Positions 50,001-61,037 of a stretch of 64,000 bases of DNA are shown piece by piece. Each line of letters opens with the position of its first letter. Positions within the stretch are counted from its first letter, which is position 1. A program made the translations under genes and the position numbers. A model generated the notes under the pieces. That model was not told where the DNA came from. It was given only the letters and a program-made list of their open reading frames with translations, and did no database searches. The DNA comes from Aculops lycopersici (taxonomy: Eukaryota > Arthropoda > Arachnida > Trombidiformes > Eriophyidae), in the NCBI GenBank assembly GCA_015350385.1, contig WNKI01000004.1, forward strand, positions 1,648,859-1,712,858. Reading direction: 5' to 3'.

Positions 50001-53000
50001 ACTCTTTGTCATTGCCGGTCAAAGTTGTAGGATGTGATACGGTGATGAATACAACAACATTGCTACTGATAGTGAGGCCGAGATGAGAGGCGAGACGAGT
50101 TGACAAATCGCTCGTTTGTCGCCCGACTTCCTTACGATTCAATTTGCATCGAGCCAGCAACAGCAACCTCTTTGTCTGTCTCTATCTCAAGAGCAGGCGA
50201 GCGATTTAAGCGGCTGCTATGCCAGATGAAACGAAGCCTCTCCAGTGACAACATCAACCCCGACGAGAACTACGACGCATTTGGTCCAATTATGAGTGGC
50301 GCCGATTGAGTTGAGAGGAAGTTAGACGACGACGGCGACAACTGACAAAACTGCATAAACTCGCGCCTCGGTCTTGGCGCTTCGGTCATGCCGCTACTGG
50401 GTTTGTAGCGACATGAGCGCGCATATAGCAGCTGTACATAGAAGAGGGCTCATAGCAAGCCGCAGAGAATCGGGAGCGTATAGCGGCGCGCGTAGCGGGA
50501 AATCTGGAGCAAACGTAGTTGATGTTGTTGTTGTTACCGCCGCCTCGACTTTTAATGCTCGTGCTTTTGCTTCTGTCGCTTGTGTTGATGTTATATCAGC
50601 ATGCTGGTTGGTTGAGGCTATGGAACTGGCACAGTGGAGCAGAGTTTAGCATAGTTTAGTCTATGTGATCTCCCGGATCATCGCCTCCGCTAGAGTTAGA
50701 GCCGGAGCTGGAGTTGCACCGCAATTGCATCGGTAGATTTTGTGTGCTTAACGGGCGGAGGAGGCGACAACAATGCAAAGGCCAGTCGACCAGTTAGCGG
50801 GTAGGCGAGATCTGAACTCTAGCTAGCTGGCCAACTAGCTTGGAAAATTTTCGTGAAAAATACACAGAGGTGGCGCATGCCGAATTGTGGCCGCGGCCGT
50901 CGAAACTTTACATGCACTTTAGCCGCGGATGTGGCTGGGCAAATGGAGCAAGCGACGAGTCAAGCGTATTAGAGAGAGCGAGAAAGTCGCATAGTTCATG
51001 GCTAAAATCTGGCCTGCCGTTTAGCTCGTACTTCTAGCCATCGGGCAACTGAATTAAACTAGAGAATCCTCCTGCTAAACATGCATAATGGTGATGATGG
51101 TTGCGATGATCTCGTTGATACTGCTTTTGTTTTGTTGCCTCAGTTAGTTGGTCGAATGGAAGTCCAGCTCAAAGCGCGCCACTAACTCACACACAACGAG
51201 TCAAACTTTCGTCTCACTCTCTCGCTCGCCATCCATCTATTCCAATGAGCTAACGAGAAAACGGGCGCCTAGCGCCGTCGTTTCCGCGCTTCCAATTTCG
51301 AGTCCCAGCTGCCAGTTGCGGCGCACCAAGCTCTAAAAGTTTGGCCAAAATCTCGCTTGTTGCTCTGTATCTTCCGTTTGCTCTCTTTCTCTGTAAAACG
51401 CATCGTTTCCAACGCTCACGTTCGCCCAACAGCAACCCCGAATAGCGAGCAAAAGTTCATCAGGGTGACGCTTAGTGTCAGTTAGTTGGTCGATTGCTCA
51501 GCTCATCAGCAGCAAGTTTTCGCAAATAATAAAACACAAACTCGGCCTATCCATCCAACTATGCAGTCATCAATCCGTCAAACGATGCAACAAAACCCGC
51601 TGGCCAATTAGTGGTCCCCGTTTTTGCTTCCGCCGCCGCTTCAACCATCGATTCTTTCTTTCGTTAGACTCATGGGCGAGAGATGAGGCGCCGCGCACGC
51701 CAAATGGTGACGGGCGCTAGAGGCAAGCGTTTAGTTTTATGCCAATTCGTATTTATATAACTATAAATATATATTATAGTTAGTTGCTGCGAAACCAACA
51801 AACTATTCGACTTCCGCCGCCGCTAATGCTAATCTCCCTCGGGGCCGGCGTAGGTTTGACGGTCGGTTTGCGTGGTGTCCATGACGTATGATTGTTGCTA
51901 CCGCCGCTGCTCATATTACGATTCATTATCTCGCGGCCCGCGACTCGCGACAAAAGATAGAGAGGAGAAAGTGAAGTTTTATCTTCTTGAAGTGGCATCC
52001 ATTTGGCAAGTGTATTAAGGAAAGTCCAGTGGATAAGTTACTTCTCCAGTTGACTAATTTACTTTCTCTTTAGCTCAACTCCCGTTTTGAAGTTTAACGA
52101 GCCAAACAATTTCATCATCACGAAACTGCAAAATCATTTGAGCCTGTGGAATGGGATAGTTTCCCAGAAATAACTCGCAAAACTTTATCTTTAGATGAGC
52201 TCATCAAACATTTGAACATTAAACCCACTACCACACACACAAACTCCCTAATCTTCTTATACATGGATCAAGATTGATACTTCTGCCACCTACTACCTAT
52301 TTTTTCGCTGTTCGCATTATATATCATAAAAGAAACCACTTGTTACACATTAGCGATCATTATCTGCTTATTGTTTACCTCTCGTCGTTAAATTTGTGCG
52401 CACCCAAGATTAACCCAACTAGCAGGTAATTGGTTTACATAACTCAATTACCAGTGTTGTTAGATAAGCTTCTAAAATTCGAACACACATACACTTGCCC
52501 AGAAAAAAGAAGACAAAGATGGATTTTCTTTAAGTGGAACGGAAGTGGCTCGCTCATCAAAAGCGCAACACACACCACTCGCTCTTTCTCTCACATTGTT
52601 TGCCAATTAGATCACTCGGTTTCTATGCAATACTTGCGTCTACACCGCTAGGCGGCGGCGGTGTCGCCTTCGTAGTTGTAATGGTTGTCGTCTAACCAAA
52701 GGAACAAGCTGCTTTCTCGCGCTCTCGCTTCCCGTTCAACCTCCTCAACTTGCCGCCGCCACCATCAACTTAATCGTCGCTCCTTGTGGTTCCCTTCGAA
52801 ACTCTCGATGTCTCGCTGTGCCTCTGAGGCCAATTAAGGCAGTGGTGTGGCAGAAGTATAGCAACAACGAAGACAGGCGACGATGGCGACGGCGGCGACA
52901 TTAGCGACTAGCCGAACGGGCAAATTGAGTGTTCGGATGTACATGTGCCCGAGTTTCAGGGGCTGACTTAAGTCTATCCCATTGACTCTAGCTATAAACG

Positions 53001-56000
53001 ACCGCGGGATAGCAATTAGAATATGCCGATAGCATGTTGCGTCGCCCGTTTTCTTGTTCGTGCTTGGTATTGGATTTCCCTTCGGTTTGTCTCCTTCTTT
53101 CCCTATGAACCTTAGTTCGGTGCGATCGGTTTCACAGTTGGCAGTGGAAGTGTCTTGAGTGTCGAAGGAGAAGAATTTCGAATTGCTTGCTCCTCTCAAA
53201 GAGCAAACGCTCACCTCGTTCGATCGTCACCTCTACCTACTAAACGAGCGAGCGAGATAGTGGCATTCTGATTGGAAAAACTGAAAGGTCGCTCATTGAT
53301 ATCGAGTTGGTTAGTCAGTCAGACATTCATTGAGTTAGAGTTGATTTTAGTTTGACACTCAGGTATCAGTTTGCCATATTCTTCAACTTTATGTCGGCGC
53401 CACATTGGTGGCGCTCACATCACACTGCTACCATCAAACATCACCGGCAGCGGCGGCGGCGGTTGAGGTAGGAGTGGTGACGAAAACGACGTGTCAATCA
53501 ATCCCTTATCTCTCTTTTGAATAGGCACCTCTTCGCTGCTAAGTATCAATTGAAAATCCATGACTTACATTGAATTAGAGAATGCCGCACAATTAGCACA
53601 TTTACACTTACACTTGGCCAAAAGAGCAGCACAGTGAAATAGATTTACACTACATCTACTCTGGCGTCATCCAAAAACTTGTCGCCGGCGCCGTGTTCGT
53701 CGTTTAATTTTTCTTTACCTTCAAATGTTGGCAGCAACATTTTTGAATGGCAACGAAGGGATATGGCGCCAGGTGATGGAAACTCTAGGCGCCGCGACTC
53801 GTTGATGAGTTGTTCACACGAATTTGCCTGCTTTGGTGTATTTGTTCGAAGGCACAGGTAGTCTTAGATTTCTTACATAGCAGCAGCAACAACAACATTT
53901 ATAACTACACCGAGGAAAGATCGTCTATGATGGAAGGCTTAGTTTTGAGTTAAGTGGAAACAATTCGTTGCTAGGCCAAAACCAAATTAGCCGAGATACT
54001 AGTGTTAGACCAACCAGTAACATGCTTTCCACACTCTTTCTCGTTCCTAGCAACCAACTTAGCGGGACCACAAATTTGCCAGCTCGCCAGCTAGTCAATG
54101 GGAAGCGACTAGTAGTAGTATTAGTTGTTGTCAGTCGTTTTTCATGCTTAGTTGGGATTTAACAAAGCGGCAACTTTTGTGGCGTTTGGCAAAGTGTAAA
54201 ACTTCTAGCACAAGCTTATGGCAACAGAGACCAAAAACATAGGAATAGAGAAAAAGCAGCAGCAACAACAACAACAAGATAACATGGCATAACATAACAT
54301 TTAAATTGCCGCCTAAAACAACAATAACTAATAAGTTGATTAAAAGTAGCTCCTCTTTCTCCAGGTAAACTCATCCTCTTCTTCACCTTGCTCCCGCTTC
54401 AACTTTGCAACCTCAGCTAAAACTGCCAACACTGTATTCTTCTCTCTGTTGCTCATCCCGAACCATGCCCACTAAACACTACTCATACTTTTCAAGGTAT
54501 CGACAAAGCGGTTGTTGCCCAAGTTTTCATGTGACTTGTCTGCCGCTATGCTGCAGCTCAAGTCGTAGTCTCGCGGGCCGGCATTACTAAAGTTATGCCG
54601 AATGAGCCAATAATGGTAAACTCATTGGTTTTCCCTTGAACACTCTACTCCTCGACAACAACAAACCTACTACCAAGGGGAGCAAACTAGAGAGATAGTT
54701 GCGCGAAGAGGAACAGGAAGAGTATCTGTCCAACTTCCGGCGCTAATTTTGTGGCCAAAGTCTCGCTTTTGCTCCGGGTGAAAGAGACGTCCACTGGCTT
54801 GTTGTCGCTGTCGCTGCCACCGGTGCTGTTGCCATTTTCGCTCTTACAACAACTCAATAAACATACAATGGTAACACAATCATAACGAACTTAAGCTAGC
54901 GGGCTTGCTAAATTGGTTCACTGGGCCGAGCAGTAAACTGACAGCCACCGACTGCAGCTTTCTAGCTGGCAAATTGTTTCCGTTTTTGTCGCTTTCTCTC
55001 TCCCCCTCTCTCTCTCTCCCTCGTCGCCGTGGTTGTCGTCGTCGTGCCTATGGCCGTAGTAGTAGTTGTTGTGGTGGTAGACTACAAATGCGCTGCTACC
55101 ATTTCGAGCTTAGTGTAAAATTAACGAGCAAAATGGCATTTGATAGGAGGCTTCTCAGCCAGCCAGCCAACCGACAGATCAACCGACTAACTAGCACGTT
55201 TGATCTGAAACTTTAACTAGCACTTCGACAATTGGAGAGAATTGGAACCCAAAAGGGTAAACGACAGCCAAGCCAACTGTTCGTGCCGCCGACAAAGTGT
55301 GCGGAGGCGGCCACGGTTGTTGGAGTTAGGGCCAGCATAGGTCATCAGGTGGTTGAATAGGGCCAAGTCCTCAAGCGATTCGCAGCGGCAACAACCACCT
55401 CGAGGAGCCCACGGTGCAGTCAGCTCGGTGAGCATAGAGGATCTCTCTGTGCGCGATTACATAAATGCCGCTAGTTACTAGTGAGATTGTTGTAATGGTG
55501 GTGATGGTGGTGGCAGCATCGACGATCAGGACGACTGCTATGACGTAAGACTCGTAGGCGAGATAAACGCGAGCAAGCGTCACTTTATTGCCACCATAAG
55601 CGCTGCTAACCATCGCCACAACCACCATAATTACCACCAACCGCCACGACACTACCACCGCCACCGCCTTTTGCTCAGCTCCATCGCATCCCGTTAGGGA
55701 GCAGGTCCTTTCGCTAGGCCACCCAGTTGGCCATCTAGCTTGACAGCGAGTCCAGAAGCACATGAGAAGGCGCCCACAGTAGTCGTAAGCGCGAGCAAAT
55801 TGAACTTGAGTTACAAGTGAGTCTTCTATATTCTCGAAGCGTCGCGATGGTTCCAATGCGGTAGAGGTAGCTGGTGGCACAGTTACTTTGCTTCCTCTAC
55901 TCCCTTCCTTGAGTCGAGCCGAGTGTTCTCGCTGACCATTTGCAACCAACAGCTTGACCCTCAAGGAGTGGGAGTAGTGTGGCGACCGCCTCTCCTTCTC
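50001..56000. other. Gene-free interval, middle part
   Basis: Nothing protein-like is recognised on either strand. Notable are a CTAGCTAG at 50819, an extended E-box CCACTTGTTA at 52336, CA/GA/CT-rich simple tracts (53880s, 54260s, 55000-55015) and short GCC/GGC runs. Frames such as 52834-53214 (-) and 55371-55964 (-) are open for 126-197 codons but are low complexity, begin at non-ATG or unsupported codons and show no domain, so they are not called. Confidence 0.4.
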
Positions 56001-59000
56001 CCTCTCATTAGAATTTCATAGCGAAACTCTTGTTTTCCAAGCAACGCTACTGTGGCGCCATGTTAGGTTGGGGAATTACGCGAGATTACCTGAAATTTCG
56101 CTCGCCCTTTTCGTTTGCTAGCGGGCTACAGCTGAAGAGCGATCGAGCAAAACACAAACACACAGCAAAAGGACGCAAGCACACAGGTAACCATCGGACG
56201 CTGCTCCTACTAACACTACTGCCACCGCCGCCACTGCTGTGAGTTCATGCGCTGCACTTGTGCTTGCACTTGCACTCTCATTCTCCTATCAGCAAGCTAG
56301 CTCGCCATTGGAAAGTTTCCACAAATTTCCGTTGAACTGCTGTGGCAGCGTTCGAAACTGTAGTTGCTACTACTTCTACCTTCGTACAATACCTTCTAGC
56401 GAGAATCCTGATGGCGAATCTCGAAGCACAGATCACTTTCGCTTTTCGATCTTTTCGATCTTCTCCCCAAAAGAAAAACTGCCTTAAAGAAGCCCATAGC
56501 TCGCATCCGTCGCATTCCCTTTACGACTAAAGTTATTGGATAATATTGAAACTCATGCTCCGCAAGCTTTTAGCTAGGTTCCACTCCACTTCAGTAAAAT
56601 CCATCTCATCTTTTCGTCGCATCAACCCTATTGACTAAATCTAGTTGCTGATATCTTCTCGAGCTTCATTTGCTGTAGCAGCCCAGAGATAACACAAACT
56701 GCCACTTGTTAGGTGACTCGCGCGGTGCATTCCAGTTCCGGTTCCAGTTGCATCACTCTTCATTGTAACTACAACCATACTCATCATGCTCCTCATCGTG
56801 ATTCTCATTCTCTATTGCGCCTTCTCGTACTCTGGTGCATAAGATCGCATTTTAGCTGGGAGAATTGGAAATTATCAGGTAACGCAGCAAACTTGCCAGC
56901 CACGTAAACACACATTTGAACAGGTAGATGCGACTTTCTCTTTCTCTCTCTTCTCCCGTGTGTCCCTTCTACTACCTATGCCTCTCATTGTGACTAGCGA
57001 CTAAATTGAACGAGAACCACCCGGAAACAGGTAAGGGAGATTGTGGCCACCGTTGCCAGCCTGCCTCGCAGTCACATGCCCACTTCGCTTTGCAATGTCT
57101 GCACGAGACACTCAGATGACCTTGAATAATCGTTCCCCATCTAGCTTCAGATGGGGAACGAAAAGAGAGACACTCCTCACAAATGGCAATCGCAAGAATG
57201 GTGATATGTACGACTTGCTGTTCGGCGAGATGAAAGTAGCTAAAACCTTTCCAAGTCAGTTGTGTTGCGTCGGTATCCGCATCATAAGCTATATTTAGAC
57301 TGACCTCCTAAGTTATTGTTGATGATGGTCCATAAGCACAATTTGCCAGAAATCTATTCGATTGATCCCGCTTTGTCTCACCTTATCTCGCTATCATTGA
57401 TACTAGTAAACAAAGCAAAAGACAGTAAGCTTGCCGAGGCGAACGATGTACTCGTCGTCGTTCTCGTCGTTGGTTTCAATTAAATAAACTCAGTTATGTC
57501 AGTAACAGAAATACCAGCAACCGTAATGGCAACGGCGGTGCCAGCCAGAGCTAGAGTTCAAGTGCCACTCGGACAGGTAATGTTAATTAGCAGCAGAAGC
57601 AGCGGTAACAGTAGCGATGGCGAAAACAAACCGTTCACCTGCCTCTACTCTTGTTTACTCTAGCCATCTTTACCTATCGCCCGTTGGCTTCAGGGATCGA
57701 GGGAAACAAATAGCAGAGCTACTTGTTTCCATCGATTTATTGTTTTTTGTTTATACCCCCGCCGGTCAGCTGATATTTCCTCTCGCTCCCGCCTCTAACC
57801 TCTGCCAGCTCGTGGAGTGAAGCGATGTTGTTATTGTCATGGTTGTTGTTGTTGATACTTTAGTTGTTGTATTATGCAAGAGCTGCCGAGTCGTCAACAA
57901 CGTTGTTGCTCTTGTCGATCCATATGCCGGCAATAACCACCGCCATAATCAACCACTTGCCATGGAACGCAAATGAGCTCCTGCAAACGAGCAAGCCTGT
58001 GGAGGATTTGATCGCAAGCATAGCTCATGAGATCTGCGCGTAGCCATTATACAACAAATGGGCAACTCGCACTGCACTGTCCACAGCTGAATCGGCCGCA
58101 GTGCCATTTGGGCTCGCGTCCAAATGGCGAGGATTGATATCATGTGGTGGAGGTGGTTGTTGTTGTTTTTTTGTTGTTGCTACTCTTAGTATCAAAACTA
58201 CCACCGCAAACTCAGCGAGCGAGAGAGATAGATAGGGACTATCTAGCTAGCTGCTTTGCTTCGCGGTGGTTGAATTATTATTTCCATAAGGTCTGCTGCT
58301 CTCATTGCTATTGCTTTCCCACACGCTCTTGCTGTCAGCTATCCTTGCTTCTGGCACTGCCATCAAAACTTGTGTGCCCAGTGTATGGCTTGGTGCAGGC
58401 AATCCACTTGTGGATCACAACTTACTTCAGTACAACGCTATGTTAAAATCGACTAGCTTCACGTTAAATGCATGTATCACTGGGCCTTTGGTCGAGGCTC
58501 AAGTCTTTGGATCGCTCTCGTCCTCCTCCTCCTTCTTCAGATTCTCATCGGTCGACTAACCAGAGCCACTTGTTACACTGAATCAAATCGCAACTCTCAT
58601 CGTCTGCCACTACTTACAACTCGTGCCATCGACCCTGCTGTCTGAGGCTTGCAGCAGCCTATTTCCTACCTAAATTGACTCCACCTGTTAAATCTGCAAA
58701 ACACTGCCTCCTCTCGTGTATCGAATTGGCTGCCAGCTCGAGGCTTGATTCGGCCCTTCTAGTCATCTGCTTGCTACTCGTCCATGTTGCCAGTGGTTAT
58801 GCTGACATTAGAGTCGCATCGCGGTGGTTGTCGTAAACTTAGTTAATGAGTTAGTGTTGCTTTCATAGCTCTAGCTCTTCCCTCTGCCTTAACAACACAT
58901 GAAGATTCATATCAACTTTTATCTGTGGCCTGTTGGTGGAACATTCGCGAGCTGCCAGGAGATGCAAGTTGTTCGTTTGTGTGTATGCAAACGACCTGCA

Positions 59001-61037
59001 ACCTCCACAAGTCGCCGCCGCTTTTGCTGTTGCTGGTTACGTGTATGTCTAAGGGAGCAGCGTACCGGCAGTGGCCACTGTACTTACACGAGATAGGTGC
59101 GAGACGGGGCTCCCAGCTTCGCCGGGATATTCGCACACGTCCTAAGTGGCTCCCAATGTATGAATTTCAAAATCGTACACCGTGGTTGTGAAGATCGTCT
59201 GTACTACTCAAGTCACGTCAAACGAACGATCAACGATTGCTATAGTTGCGAGTTACGAGAGAAGCAACAGTTCGCTGGCGCGCACGCGCTCCTTGAATCC
59301 CCCAGTCACAAGCGGGGCGATGAAATTTGGCTTCGACTGCGCGCGGACTCAACTCTGGGCGCCCGTGAGTCTGCTGATCGCAGTTGCCTCCGCTACCCGA
59401 AGTGCCCAGAGCTTTCAAAGCGAGAGAGCGGCGGCCGCCTATTTTGGCTAGCCGGCGCGAAGGGGGGAAGACAATTTGACTTTAAGTTGTTGTTTTTGTT
59501 TTTGCTACTTCAACTACTGAACTTCTGCTTTGGATTTGGATTTGGATTTGTTCGCTCCGCGCGAGACTCCCCCGACTTCAGCTTCAGCTTCTACAACGAG
59601 CTAACCCTCCTATCTATTTCAGGACCGACCAGTCGGTCGGCCCGGCCGGCCGGCACTCAGAGACTTTGAGTTTCAAAGTCGCGCAAACTCTCAGTCGCTG
59701 TTGCTGGCGATGAATGAAAACGACGCGCAGGCGACTCGAGCGCAAGTTGCACTTGCGCTCGCAACAAACTCGCATACACTGTACAAAAGTAGAGAAGCTA
59801 ACCAGTGCGCGCGAGACGCCCGCTGCCGCCAATTCAATGCTCAAAATGTTTAACTCTGCCTCTGCTCTCACTTCCCTCCCCCAATTTCGCAAGCCGGCTG
59901 CCCCTCTTTCTGCCCTAACTCTTGGTTCTGTTCGATCGTTCAATCGCAGCTTATGAAGGCAGAGAGAATTCTCACTCGCCCCTTTCGCTCGCATAACGCG
60001 CAAAGTTCGCTAAAGTCGCCATCGGTGCCGCCATTGCTTGAAACTTTCAGCAATAGGGGAGCGGAGGGGAAAAAGCAAGGCAAAGTCGCATAGGCAGTAG
60101 CAACAACAACAACAACAACAACGACTGTACTGATGGAAGCGCAGAAAGAGAGTGAAAATTCGTCCTCAGCTGCAATCGTCGCCATTGCGCTCGTCGTTTG
60201 CTCGTTCCTTCGTTTGTGTTCGTTTTCTCGTAACTTGTTGTTGAATGCAAAGCAGCGCGAGTTGTTGAGTCTATGTCTCTCGCTCTCTCTGCGGTGCTTT
60301 CGTTGGTTGTTGTAATTTTGCATTCGCCATCGTCGTCGGTGGCAGCCAACAGCCGATAGTAAGCAAGCAGCTATCCAATAAGCGAGCAGAAGCAAGTTGT
60401 GCGGCGACTCTAGCAAACATACACACAACACACATTGAGTACTGGGCATTCAGCATTGCGACTTCAACACAGTGACTGAACGCAACGCAAACGTCAACCT
60501 CCATACGCCATCGTCGACGCCACCACCGCTGCCACCACCACCGACGACAAGCAGCAGCAGCAGTAGCAGGCGAAGAGTTACACGGGCGCAAAGCTGTAGA
60601 GAGACAGCCCAACAAGCAGAAGCTTCCCAGCAAGTGCAAGTGCAAGTCGTCGTCGTCGTCGCCGCCGCCATCTAGTCTAACACAGGCGCATAGACACAAA
60701 CACACAGACACACACAGAGTCAGAAACAGAGTCATTGCCAGAAGCAAGAGAGAGAGAGAGGCACAGGGAAAAGCAAAAGTGGCAACACAGGCGAGAGTTC
60801 CAATCGATTGGCTCACACAGCGGCAAGCGAGCGGATCGAAAATTTTACAGCATCGAGCAGCAACAGCCAAAAGGTCTAACCATTGATCTAGCCAAATATT
60901 CTAGCTAGACACACAGACACAACATTCAAAGCCAAAGTAAGAGAGAATAGAGAAGCCAGCACTAGTAGTAAGAGTAGTAGCAGCTTTATAGCGTTTGTGT
61001 TAGCGTTAGCAAAGACCGCAAAGCAAAAGCCGAGCTA
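56001..61037. other. Gene-free interval, right part, likely TENT5 5' region
   Basis: No gene is recognised. Several strong splice-donor-like CAG|GTAAG or CAG|GTA sites occur on the plus strand (57030, 56876, 56923, 57577), which could serve 5' non-coding exons of TENT5. CTAGCTAG occurs at 58243 and 60901, CCACTTGTTA at 56702 and 58566, and a perfect 12-bp hairpin at 57131-57160. From about 60050 the sequence becomes rich in CAA, CAG and GA triplets, as 5' UTRs of this genome do. Confidence 0.45.
57131..57160. repeat. Perfect 12-bp hairpin with 6-nt loop, between 9-bp direct repeats
   Basis: CGTTCCCCATCT (57131-57142) and AGATGGGGAACG (57149-57160) are exact reverse complements around AGCTTC. 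One more T-A pair can be added outside. GAGACACTC occurs at 57105-57113 and again at 57167-57175, flanking the hairpin with small offsets. Confidence 0.85.

Noticed and set aside
55371..55964. 197-codon minus frame in the gene-free interval
   Set aside because: Val/Ile-rich runs come from GGTGGT/TTGTTG-type repeats; no homology or supporting signal.
60271..60870. 199-codon minus frame before TENT5
   Set aside because: Cys/Leu/Trp-rich antisense of CAG/CCA repeats; it overlaps several other discordant frames.
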